A stretch of 64,000 bases of DNA from Bedellia somnulentella (Eukaryota > Arthropoda > Insecta > Lepidoptera > Bedelliidae), in the NCBI GenBank assembly GCA_963576735.1, contig OY755177.1, positions 248,001-312,000 on the forward strand, read 5' to 3'. A program made the position numbers and the translations under genes. Position 1 is the stretch's first letter. Each line of letters starts with the position of its first letter. Below, piece by piece: positions 34,756 to 46,500 of this stretch. Under the pieces are notes generated by a model. It had not been told where the DNA came from. It saw nothing but the letters and a program-made list of their open reading frames with translations, and did no database searches.

Positions 34756-35000
34756 TTTAATGTAAACGACCCAATTTTATAATACAGTGAAAAATAAAAT
34801 ACAAGGGAGTGTGTTTTACAAAACCAACAAATAACGTAAAAAATAAATGAATTAAGTGAGGTGGGGAAACTCTCTGTGTCGAAATTCACTTATCAATTTA
34901 TATAACTCGGCATATTTAATTTTATACATATTTATATAAAACGGCAATTTTTCAAACAATTCTAATAGTATTTAAAAACAAAATCTAACCAATAACATAC

Positions 35001-35200
35001 NNNNNNNNNNNNNNNNNNNNNNNNNNNNNNNNNNNNNNNNNNNNNNNNNNNNNNNNNNNNNNNNNNNNNNNNNNNNNNNNNNNNNNNNNNNNNNNNNNNN
35101 NNNNNNNNNNNNNNNNNNNNNNNNNNNNNNNNNNNNNNNNNNNNNNNNNNNNNNNNNNNNNNNNNNNNNNNNNNNNNNNNNNNNNNNNNNNNNNNNNNNN
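35001..35200. other. Assembly gap (200 N)
   Basis: Unsequenced. Flanked by two diverged copies of the same region (33842-35000 and 35231-36272). Confidence 1.
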
Positions 35201-35229
35201 TTCCGTCAACGCTATGATTATCGCTTATT

Positions 35230-36272
35230 TCCGCATCGCCCAAAAATCCCTTAAAAGCTCCAATACCGTTAGTCGCCTCTTACGTACACCCATCAGTAGA
35301 AACGGGGTAGTGCTATTCTAAGCCGACACTACACGCGTTAAAACAGAACTATAAGAAATTTAAGGCACCAAGGTATATAATACATTTTTTTCAACACACT
35401 TGCAAATAAAATTATTTACTTCAATGACTCAACTTAAACGTTCACAACGTATAACACTGAAGGGGTTGGCTAAGGTACTAATACTTTTGAACATCACGTG
35501 ACATTGTCACCCGGTGTTCAGAGTACCCACATTTTGCTTGGACAGTGTACTCACGTGATAGGGGGCAGGCCTATCACCGTTTTGTACGAATACACTGTCA
35601 CATGACCAATTACAACTTAGACATGTGGGTTTCCTCACTATGTTTTCCCTCACCTTTAACAACCAAGACCGTTTAGCCCGATTCCTGGATCGAACCGACG
35701 ACGCCTCTCTGCATGATAAGCGCATGCTCGAACCACTGAGCTATCTTAGTTGTACTCATTATTTTACAAACAAACTTACAATAGAAGAATTTGTTGCTGA
35801 AGAAAAAAGCTAATAGCAGGCTATATCACTTTAGTTTCACATATGTACATGCGCAATGGGTGCCGTAGCCCTATCTTACGTTAATGACGACCTGTAATAA
35901 CGTCAGAATCTACAACCAATATAAAAGAATACAAATTTAGGCGAATGAAGCCGAAACAATTAATAATGTAACTGGCTTCAATCATTTATGTACAAAAATG
36001 TTTAATTCAGTATTTTAATGTAAACGACCCAATTTTATAATTCAGTGAAAAATAACGATAATAATAATAATTAGGGGTAAATACAAGGGAGTGTGTTTTA
36101 CAAAACCAACAAATAACGTAAAAAAAAAAATGAATTAAGTGAGGTGGGGAAACTCTGTGTGTCGAAATTCACTTATCAATTTATATAACTCGGCATATTT
36201 ATATTTATATAAAACGGCAATTTTTCAAACAATTCTAATAGTATTAAAAAACAAAATCTAACCAATAACATA
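35230..36272 (+). repeat. Second copy of 33842-35000
   Basis: Same order of truncated SINE A (35230-35334), SINE B (35434-35755) and unique sequence, with scattered substitutions and indels. The first copy stops at the gap exactly at the word ACCAATAACATAC, which continues here past 36272. Confidence 0.9.
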
Positions 36273-36465
36273 CTCATTTATCATACAAACATATTTTTAA
36301 TGTTTAATTCATTGATAAGTATCGATTTCAAAGACAGTGTTCTAAATTTCATAACAAATAATAATTTATTTCCATAAATAAGACAGAATAACAATTTACC
36401 AATTTAATAATTACATGACATTTATAATTTATATTATTATATTATTTATATTCATAATAAATGCC

Positions 36466-36714
36466 GTGTAGTGCAGGCTTAGAATGTCGCTACCCCTTTC
36501 TACCCACGGGTGTCGTATGAGGCGACTAAGGGTATTGGGGCTTTTTATTGGATTTTTGGGCGATGCGGTTGGAGACCCATCACTAAAAACCTTTATTTTA
36601 CGATCTTTTCCCCACTCAACTTCCAAAAGTGGCTGAGGAATTTATAATTCCTTAGCTTTGGTTACCCCTTCTAGGGAATTATAGCCGTGAGTATATGTAT
36701 GTATGTATGTATGT
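36466..36714 (+). repeat. SINE A, full length
   Basis: GTGTAGTGCAGGCTTAG to (ATGT)n. Confidence 0.85.
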
Positions 36715-37440
36715 GATGACATTTATAACCATAGTTATATACTTAAATCTGTGGTTGCACAATTGAAAGTTCAATAGCATCCTACTAAGCCAATGGCCTG
36801 TGCTAGGATGCCAACAATTAACATATGCAAAGGTATTTACACAATCATTTAAAATATTAATTTACAATTTTGATTGCTATTGGTTGGAAATAATTGAAAT
36901 TTTGATAAAATAAAGTTGAACTAATTTACAATTTCAATAAAATTTATAAAATCGATATTTATTACGAATGAAGCTAAACACAATAAAACTAAATTAAATA
37001 TGTTATACAAAAGATCCTTGACCAAAACTTGACCATACTTTAACGCCGTGCGAATGCCTGAGTTACCTTTCACAGGGCATAATCCGCGCTTTGGAATCAT
37101 TTTACATCTTATTATTGCTTGATTTACAAATAATGAATTTAAGCTGGGTCACATTACTAGTTACCAATCAGTATTTAATCATCCCGTCCTTTGACCGATA
37201 TCAAATTATTGAAGACTTATTTCGCCACGCATGCAAGGAATGCAAACCACAGCTATTTTGGCAGGCTGTCACAGTGTGACATAATGTGGTAGTTCCAATG
37301 ATGGTGCGTGCCGCGTGCGACCCCGACTCAATTTACCAGTAGAATTATAAGTGAGTTATCATTGGCTCGTGTATGTAACCCAGCTATGTAGGGCTTGGAA
37401 GTGTCTGAGCGTTTAGCAATAGTTTAATAACTTGGTAACC
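36715..37440. other. Intergenic, nothing recognised
   Basis: AT-rich. No gene or repeat identified. Confidence 0.35.
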
Positions 37441-37676
37441 GAGTAGTGCTGGCTTAGAATGTTACTACCCCTTTCTACCCAATTTGTCGTAAGAGGCGGC
37501 TTTGAGTATGGGGCTGTTTAAGGGGTTTTTGGGGCGATGCGGTTGGAGACCCATTACCAATGATACTTTATTTCTACCATCTTGTCCCCTATTTACTTCC
37601 AAATGTGGCTCAGGAGTTCAAGCTCTGGCTACCCCTCTTTAGGATTTATGGCCGTGAGTATATGCATGTATGTATA
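37441..37676 (+). repeat. SINE A, diverged
   Basis: GTAGTGCTGGCTTAG to GTATATGCATGTATG. Confidence 0.8.
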
Positions 37677-38030
37677 TTGGCCAACATAGTTAACAAAACT
37701 TGTTGATGAAAAGTATAGTCGTATTTGTTTTAAACTTGAACAGTTTCATAATTTATAAAACAGTTTATCTGAAATTAAGTGTTAATAATAACGTTAGGGA
37801 TGATTTCCCAACCGTATTGCCTATCGTTAATTTTAAATTGTAACTTTCACGACTCCCTTTTGGACCATGGCAGCACCAGGAAAGCTTTGTCTCCTAACCA
37901 GTTTTGAAGTATTGTAAATAGTACCGCTTTGCACCCTTTAAGGGCAATCGAAGCCATGGTCTGGATCAAAAAATAGATTTCCGTTGGTTCTTTGGACTTT
38001 TGAGAAAAGTTTCATGAGTACATAAAGGTT

Positions 38031-38280
38031 ACATACATACAAACATATACTCACGGCTATAAATGCCTTAACGGGGTAGCCAGAGCTTTGGACTGAGAAA
38101 TTCCTCAGCCACTTTTGGAAGTTGATTGGGGAAAAGATGGTAATAATAAATGTTTTTGGTGACGGTCTCCAACCACATCGCCCAAAAATCACTTAAAAAG
38201 CCCCTAAACCCTTAGTCGCCTCTTACGATCACCCACGGGTAGAAATGGGGTAGTGTTATTCTAAGCCGACACTACACGGC
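38031..38280 (-). repeat. SINE A, 250 bp, 12-bp target duplication
   Basis: TACATAAAGGTT at 38019-38030 and 38281-38292 bracket a complete copy. This gives the family length and the 5' end CCGTGTAGTG. Confidence 0.92.
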
Positions 38281-38292
38281 TACATAAAGGTT

Positions 38293-39523
38293 AATAAACG
38301 AAAAGAAAGAAAAGGGTCGGTGCTATTCTAAACCAATATTACAAAGCCTCCGTATGTATGAACACAATTGCATGATATAACTGAATATTAGTTTGAATTT
38401 GTAAAAGCTACCTTATGAAGCAAAACGATGTAGGCTAGTAGCAGAAACAGCATTGCTACTTTACATTATCTCGCTAAGTTACAAAATCCAGCGACACTGG
38501 AATCGATAACAGACCAGTGTGACGAGTTCTATTGCATTTAGTGCTGTGGACGCATACATATTGAGGACGCATCCATTTTATTGTAAAATTAAATCGGCTT
38601 GAAAAACAAAACTGATGATGATTGAAGATGATCACGTATACGTAATATAGTTAAATTTAACGATGACTTGAAGTTGATCTCGAATCCCACTAAATAACTC
38701 ACATCACACATGAACCATTAAATTTAGTATTATGCTTTTAAATAACTACTATGATCTTGCAAAATCCCGTTCAACTTTATCTCTTACTGTCAGAATGTAA
38801 TCCTAGTTATAATTTCGTAAAAAAAAATTCAAAGAGAACTAGTTAGTTGCCTACCTGCCTGATTTAGTTGCATTCAACAGCCACAAACAATAATGCCAAA
38901 AACGTAGATTCAAATAATTCGGAATAAACTAAAGCAAGCTTCAATGTAATTAAAACTTTCATAGATCTGTTTAAAGTATTTATAACATACAACCAATATT
39001 TTTAAAAATAAATGGTGATTAATGTTAAACTGCAATGCCCAGGAACAACACTCTACTACAATTTTAAAATTATTTATTCCTTATGCACGGCTCTAAAAAG
39101 TTCGTTGTACTTCACCTGTGTAAGTAGGTACATCTAAACTAATAACAGTTTCGTTCTAGTGCTTCCTGCCGTCAGGTAGTGGTTGCGGTCAACTTTATTC
39201 AAATGTTGAGAATCTTCAAAAGTGACCACAGAAATTTTCCTTCATCATTTAAGTAACTTCTTCTGCTTCCTCGCTTACGTGTGAATACGATGACACCTAA
39301 ATAGTTTTAGCGAGTTTTGCAATGGGGAATCAGAATGAGCGCTAAGTGAATTGCTAATGCATGTTATGTTGGCGCCTGGGCGAATGCGAGGGGACTAAAT
39401 TTGCGTTCTCGCCCTCAATCACCTTACCTCCTGATACCGTCATAAAATATACATACACAAAATAAATTAAACTAATAACTAAAGAAGATGAAAAACATTT
39501 ATGCGGCTAAAGGCTTATTAGTT
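38293..39523. other. Intergenic, nothing recognised
   Basis: No gene or repeat signature found. Confidence 0.35.
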
Positions 39524-39560
39524 ATAGCTTTTTGCCCGCGACTTCGTCCGCGTGGACTAC
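39524..39560 (-). mobile_element. Helitron-like 3' terminus
   Basis: ATAGCTTTTTGCCCGCGACT then TCGTCCGCGTGG, the reverse of a hairpin-plus-CTAT end. Confidence 0.5.
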
Positions 39561-39655
39561 ATTTTTTGCATCCGCTTTACATCCAAAACACCTAAACACT
39601 ATCACAACTTCTGTTTTTTCATATTTATATTCCCGCGGGCGTTGTAAAGAATATA

Positions 39656-39835
39656 AAGGACATTGAGGCTTTTTAAGTGATTGTTGGGCGATGCAGTTGG
39701 TAACCCATCACTAACAACCCTTATTTAACTATCTTTTCCCTAATCTATTTCCAAAAGTGGATGAAGAATTACTATCTCTGAAGCTATGGCTACCCTTTTA
39801 TGAGATTTATGCCCGTTAATATATACTCATTAATG
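39656..39835 (+). repeat. SINE A, decayed
   Basis: GGCTTTTTAAGTGATTG, GGCGATGCAGTTGG and CCAAAAGTGGATG blocks remain. Confidence 0.65.
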
Positions 39836-40087
39836 ATGGATAGATGAATTTCATAAATTCAATCGCACCATGTATTATGTTTCTAGATGAATAAATTACA
39901 AAAATCTCTATATTAACTTTCATTTGCTATTTCACAAAATCCTTTTTAATTGTTCAGAAAAATATGTAATATACTTTCAATTATCTTTATTCATACATAT
40001 TCGCATAGTTGAATGTGAAAAAGAAAGATTAGTGCATCCTATTATTCTAACCTAACACAAAAGCAAAAAAAATAGGCAAAAAGACTT

Positions 40088-40165
40088 TGACCACCCGGGA
40101 TTCGAACCTGGGTCTTCCGTACATGGTGTTTACCAAACGGTATACTGCTACGCCACGCAGTCATT
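40088..40165 (-). repeat. tRNA-like SINE head
   Basis: Minus strand: GTGGCGTAGCAGTATACC (box A-like) and GGTTCGAATCCCGGG (box B). The T stem has a mismatch and the acceptor pairs only partly. Probably a SINE head or tRNA pseudogene. Confidence 0.5.
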
Positions 40166-40424
40166 TGTGTAAGTCTCAAATTTGTGATATCCTATATATT
40201 GACAAACAATTAAATGGACAATTATTTTGATGAAAATGGATGATATCCTTATTTTTTCCAAAAAGACTATTAATGAAGAGTCCGATAAAGTCGGTCGATG
40301 AAAAAATTAATCGTGTAAATATGGGGAACCATATAAAAGTTATGTTTTTTTATGCTCCTGTGGGAACCCTTGCGAAATCCGGGATAAATTATATCCTATA
40401 TGTTGGCCAGGTGTATAACCTACA

Positions 40425-40520
40425 TTCATGCCAAATTTGTCAAGATCGGTCCGGTAGAATTAACGTGATGAACGGACATACAGACAGACAGACAGACAGA
40501 CATTTTTTAAAAAAATAGCA
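40425..40520 (+). repeat. Retroposon 3' end with (ACAG)n
   Basis: TTTGTCAAGATCGGTCCGG and ACAGACAGACAGACAG, then an A/T run. A similar block is at 41375-41460. Confidence 0.5.
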
Positions 40521-40618
40521 AATTTGGCTTCAGTATCGAAAATAAAACATATTCCACCGGTTTTTATTATTTTTTCTTCAATGTACAGTTTTGACCTCGT
40601 TACAGTCTTATTATAGTA

Positions 40619-40660
40619 CTAGTGGATGGTCCCAGCTTCGCACGGGTAGCGTTGTTTTTT
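40619..40660 (-). mobile_element. Helitron-like 3' terminus
   Basis: CTAGTGGATGGTCCCAGC, then TTCGCACGGG. Confidence 0.55.
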
Positions 40661-41374
40661 TTAAATATCTGAGGTTTCTTTCTTCAGTCACTGCTCAAGC
40701 ATTGTGAAATTCAGCGCAATGTTTTCAATTTATTAAATTTATAGCACTCCCTAAACAGTGTAGTTTGGTGATTTTGAATGCGCTTTAATGAACGGTTCAG
40801 TTTTTCCGTTTAATAGCAAATTTTGGAATAAAACGCTATGAAGTATTTATAAAAATCTAAAAAATAAATCATTACGTGTTGTAGGATGCAACTACTGGCG
40901 CCATCTAGTATTTTATAAGTAAATTAGTAACAATTCGGTTTTGGTCACGGGCGCGATGGCTTATTTTATGTATAATTTCAGTGTTTCTCTATCGATTTCT
41001 ATGATTATTTTTTTATTGAATAGGCAATAATGTTACCTTTTTTAAATTGATGAGTGAGAGGTTTACAAACGTAAGAGTAAACAAATATAATCAGGATGTT
41101 CCGAACTGCTAAGCTATCAGGAATTACACGTGTTATTGTGAGTCAACCGTAAAAGATAGACATATACTGTCGAGGATTTTTTTTAAGATAATTTTATGAA
41201 GAATATTTCCGCCACACATGATTTCTATGTAAGTTTAACCATTAAGGCTGCACACGCGACGGAAACTTAAAAAATGGAGTAACTTCTCCCGTTTTCCCAA
41301 AATTTCCCAAAATTCGCCTTTACTACTCTGCTGGAAAGTATACAAAAACCTGCGCAGGTGTATGAAGAATAATT

Positions 41375-41575
41375 GTACCAAGTTTCGTTAAAATCCGTCG
41401 AGTAGTTTTTGTTTCCATAAGGAACATACAAACCGACAGACAGACAGACAAAAATTTTACTGATTGCATTTTTGGCATCAGTATCGATCCCTAATCACCA
41501 CCTGATAGCTATTTTGAAAATATATTTCATGTACAGAATTGACCTCTCTACAGATTTATTATAAGTATAGATAGA
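41375..41575 (+). repeat. Retroposon 3' end with (ACAG)n, second copy
   Basis: AAGTTTCGTTAAAATCCGTC and ACAGACAGACAGACA, followed by TTGGCATCAGTATCGATCC. Related to 40425-40560. Confidence 0.5.
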
Positions 41576-42060
41576 TTAGTTTCAATTGCAACTGTTTTTA
41601 TTGTTTCGGAGTTGAATTGGTGGTTCTTTTTTCATATTTACTCTTTTCTTGATTTTTTTATTAGTCAACTTAACTTTGTGGTAAATTTATATAGAAAATA
41701 TATGAATAATTTTCTGCTCTGTTCTGGCGGGAAAGGAATTTACTTTGTGTTCTGCTTAGTGATGATATTACAGAGAAGTCGGAAGAAAAATATATAAATT
41801 CCGCTTTTTAACACACACCCAAAGGAGTGCATTTCATTGATAAAGTTTCTTATTGTGTAGAAACAAAGTTTTAAAGAGTCATTCTTCAGTTTCTTATTGA
41901 TAATGGAAACGGCGCGTGCTAGTTAGGTCGACTTTTGTTCATTTAAGGTTTGCATGCCTTTGAATGTCTCACTAGTTGTGAAATCATCTAGCAACTGCCT
42001 GAAATACAGGTATATTACCTAGCTCAGGAACAGGAAAATGTTATATTTTTATATTTTAAA

Positions 42061-42325
42061 CTAGCGACCCGCCCCGGCTTCGCACGGGTGCAATGCAAAA
42101 TATACCTACTACAGAATGTCCTTATATACAACGTTCCCAGCTTTTTTGTCATTAGCCATAGCCAATACAAACATGTTTTGCTTAGACGTTACTCTTGACA
42201 GCGCGACATATAATTGGCCATGTGAAAAACACTCAACACTCAAGTCTAATCCTGCAACGTTAAAAGTTTGACCCTGCGATTTATTAATGGTCATTGCAAA
42301 AGATATCTATACCGGAAATTGTAGG
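42061..42325 (-). pseudogene. Helitron 3' end with helicase C-terminus
   Basis: The minus-strand frame 42294-42109 reads MTINKSQGQTF ... SHGQLYVALSRVTS, the last motifs of the Pif1-like helicase of Rep/Helicase Helitrons. Just upstream a stop interrupts SFAMTIN. Downstream lies the Helitron end: GTGCGAAGCCGGGGCGGGTC, GCTAG, then T. The fragment is 5'-truncated near 42325. Full proteins of this kind exceed 1000 residues, so this copy is dead. Confidence 0.85.
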
Positions 42326-43302
42326 AGTGTAGAGCTCCGATAAACGCGTGCGATCGCTGGAAATCATAAAGTGCTATAAGGCGAAGCGCGGCCATCGACG
42401 CGCTATTTATAGGCACGCGCCCGCCCGGCGCAAACAACTACGACCCTGCATTTTAAATTTGTAATATCTTCGGTAATATTCACTTAAATTACATGCTGTA
42501 AAAAGCATATTGATCTTATAATAAATGCACAATTTATTTAAGGTACTTAATTGGATAAGGATTAATGCTGTATTGTTTAAAATCACTTCGTAAATAACCA
42601 TTTTTTAGTAAAGAATAAAAATGGTTATGCTGGGTTATCCCTAAGAGATAGACATATACCATCGCGGACTTTTTTGTTGAACTTTTTAATCTGAACAATA
42701 CTGTAGTACATTATTTTGGTCTATCTCGTAGGGTTCAGCCAGCGTTTGCAATATAAGCGCAAAAAACGTGCTTATTTACGACATCACATTAGAAACCTTT
42801 AGATTTATCAGTGTTTCTCTACTATATTATGCATTTATTATACATACAAACCTTCCTTAAGAATCACTCTATCTATTAAAAAAAACCGCATCAAAATCCG
42901 TTGCGTAGTTTTAAAGATCTAAGCATACATACGGACATACAGTGAAAGCGACTTTGTTTTATACTATGTATTGATAACTAACTAGGTTAAGACAAATTTT
43001 GATTTACTTTTGAAAATGAATAAAAAAAATATTAGAAAAAAAACTTTCATAACAGTAGACTATGCCTATATATAAATTTATGTTTACCTAACATTGTTAA
43101 TATTTAGATTTAACCTTAAGTCACGGCGTTAACCCCAAGAAAGTGTAACCTGAAATTTATTCCTCAGCCTAATTCACGGACGTCGCATCGTCTTAATCGC
43201 CCAATACTATTTACTGAATTTGTTGCTATGGGACCTTTTTCCATTCATCCTCAATGACACACTAAGCCAACACAATATTCAACACCCATATCCTCGTTGC
43301 AG
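42326..43302. other. Sequence upstream of the first recognised lipase exon
   Basis: A GC-rich patch at about 42340-42440 includes CTATTTATAGG. The rest is AT-rich with retroposon-like text (AAATCCGTTGCGTAGTTTTA at about 42894). No signal-peptide exon was recognised. Confidence 0.4.
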
Positions 43303-43558
43303 TGGCCACTCCGCTACCCCGTCCGCAAGTCGCACGTGCGTCGCCAGCGCGCCATATCGCCGGAGACGCCGTTCTTCTGCTCGGAGGCGACGCGCTGGGG
43401 CCGCAGCGCCGTTCCGCCCACGTCCGTGCACCGGCTGCGGCCCGGCGACGTGGACGTGGTGGCCGCCATAGGAGACTCGCTGGTGGCCGGCAACGGCGCG
43501 TTGGAGGAGTTCGCGCTGGGAGCCATCATCGAGTATCGCGGGGTGTCCTTTTGTGCTG
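43303..43558 (+). CDS. PLB1: Lipase exon with the GDS motif
   Basis: Acceptor TCCTCGTTGCAG, donor GTCAGT. Phase 0 in, phase 1 out. Contains RPGDVDVVAAIGDSLVAGNG. It cannot be the first coding exon unless an in-frame ATG is missed upstream. Confidence 0.9.
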
Positions 43559-46500
43559 GTCAGTGTAATTGGTTTTTATTTTAGTTGTGACGGCTGCATA
43601 ACTAAATATTTACAAATTTTCTAAATCACAAAAATACTAACTATACATTTATTATAGCCTAAATGATATAATATATTCAAGACTCAAGCGTTGACGGGGT
43701 ATATCCCCGAAAGGGTTGACAGAGGTACTAATACTTCTGGACATCACGTGACATCGGCACCTGGTGTTCAGAGTACCCACGTTTTACTTGGACAGTTTAC
43801 TCACGTGATAGGGGGCAGGTCTAACGCCATTTGGAATGAATACACTGTCACATGACTATGTACTACTTAGCCATGAGGGTTTCGACACGATGCTTTCCCT
43901 AACCGTTAACAACCATGATAAATTGACCAAACATATGACTTTAGAAAACACAAATTGGTAACGGACCTACTCAGGATTTGAACTCAAACCAGTATATTTT
44001 GACGGGTGGTCGGTCTACCCATTGGACTATCACGGCTGTCTATGTTATTATAAACATAACATACCTAACATAAACGTTCACGCCGAATATCCCCGAAGGG
44101 GTTGGCAGAGGTACTAATACTTCTGAACATCACGTGACTTTGTCACCTGGTGTTCGGAGTACCCACGTTTTGCATGGATAGTGTATTTACGTGATAGGGG
44201 GCAGGCCTATCGCCGTTTTTGTACGAATACACTGTCACATGACTAAGTACAACTTAGCCATGTGGGTTTCCTCACGATGTTTTCCCTCACCGTTAACAAC
44301 CATGATAAATTAACCACACATATGTCTTAAGAAAAGACAAATTGGTGTAGGCCCGACCCAGGATTTGAACACTAGTCGTTTGCACGATAACCGAGTGTTC
44401 TACCCACTGGGCTATCACGGTTGCATTATATTGCATTGCATGTTATTATAATTTTGTAAAATGTGTATGTAGATATGCTCTAAGTTACCGAAATTATACA
44501 CATCTAATAAAACCTAAACAATCACGCTTTTTATGCAAGCTCCGTCGATACTAAGCTCATATCAATGAGTTATAACTTAGTAATAATAGTTCAATGGCTC
44601 ATATAAATAAATAAGAGTATATTTGTGTTAAATATGAGTTTAATTAGCGATTAAAGCTAGTAAACGGATGAATGCGAGTGTAACTGACGATGTAGTGCAG
44701 AAAAGTGAAGATGAATATAAGAGAGTTAAGAATGAGGTGAAGAAGAAAATAGAAAAGAAAAAGCGGGATTTGCAAGAGTGGTGTGAGAGGAAACTTTCTG
44801 ATAATTTCCGGAATAACCAAAAGTTATTCTGGAAGTATATCCGGAAGGAAAAGGGAGTTTCCCAAAACACGAGAGTGAGTGTAATAAGAGATGAACAGGG
44901 TGAATTGGCGACGGAGGAAAGTAGCATGAAACGGGTATGGAAGAATTATTTTGAGGGACTGTTTGAAAAAGAGGATGCATCCATTTCTTCGCCAATCGAC
45001 AGTATTGTTGATTGGAACGAAGAGATGGGTGATTTCAGTGACAGTGAGATTAGTATGGATGAAATAATGAAAGCAATGAAAAGTATGAAAGTAGGGAAGG
45101 CGGCAGGGTATGATAGGATTACTATCGAAATGCTGAGGGCTGGTAAAGGGTTGGTGGCTTCTTGGTTGTACTTCCTTTTCCAAAAATGCTGGTCGAGTGG
45201 CAAAGTTCCTCGAGACTGGTGCAAGGCGGTGATTGTGCCTCTATATAGCTACGTCCACACTGTGCCTTTTTTTGTTCAATAAGGGCATGCGTCATAGCGC
45301 AGTCAACAGCGCACGTGAGGCATGCCCTTAATGCATGCGCGATGACAGTTGAAAGCGGAGCTCGCGCTGTGTTGCAAGTTATCCGGAGTCGGGTGGATTT
45401 CTGTGCGTCATAGCGTTCAACAACAAGATGGTGGACGAAGAAAAAGATTTAACATTAAGTTTTATTGAAGATTACAGAAGCTTACTTACTTAAAATTACT
45501 TAAGATTACTTAAGATTACTTTGAATAAAAACGAAAGGGACATTAAACTGTCTCCAGTAGCTAAAAACCTTAGCGTTATTGCTAATTTTATTTCAATAGG
45601 TATAGCTTCACGTAGCTGGGTTGACTGCTTTGTAATTATTGGTTTCAGCAATTTCAAAAGTTGATCGAAATTCCTTTCGGACATGCGTGTAAAATTTTTA
45701 AAAAGAATATCTTTATCTTCTCTTAGTTCGCTTATAATCACGTTTCTTCGATTATTATAATAATCTCGTATCCAAAACCTTCTCTTGGTCCTTTTTTTTC
45801 TGGAATTTCTTATGACCAAGTAAGCTGCATATATTCCCGCAAGTAAAATATTGTCGTCGCACATGTTTCCAACAGAAACTCAATCTACGAATAAAGTATG
45901 GTGTTGGTTTCAATTAACGCATTCACTTATTGTAAGCGTCAATTGAAAGTTGAATAGAAAGATGAAGACGAAAGTTGAAGATGAAAAGGCACAGTGTGGA
46001 CGTAGCTTATAAAGGAAAGGGGTCACACCAAGAGGCTAAAAACTACCGCGGCATCAGCTTACTCAGCATTGTTGGTAAATTGTATGCTAAGGTACTGATT
46101 GAAAGAGTGATGAATGAAACTGATGAGAAAATATGGGATGTGCAAGCGGGATTTAGGAAAGGAATGGGATGTATGGATCAAATCTTCTCTCTAAGGAGCA
46201 TCACTGAAAAGTTCTTAGCTAAGAACCAAAAGGTGTATTGCTCCTTCATTGATTTAGAGAAGGCGTATGATAGGGTGGTAAGAAAGTATTTATGGGAGGT
46301 GTTATCCAAGTTCGGTTTGGGGAGTCAACTTATACGTGCACTGGTATCACTCTATGAGGATTCTAGTGCATGTGTAAGAGTAAACGGGGAAAACACTGAC
46401 TGGTTCGGAATCTCTAGGGGTGACCGACAGGGATGTGTAGCTTCTCCGTGGCTCTTCAATTTGTTCATGGATGACTGTTTGACAGAGTTGCGTGAAAGTG

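Noticed and set aside
34962..35243. Open frames across the N run
   Set aside because: Created by unknown bases.
43302..43568. Other frames open over 43.2-43.6 kb
   Set aside because: Shadows of the GC-rich lipase exon; only the frame with AAIGDSLVAGNG has family motifs and splice sites.
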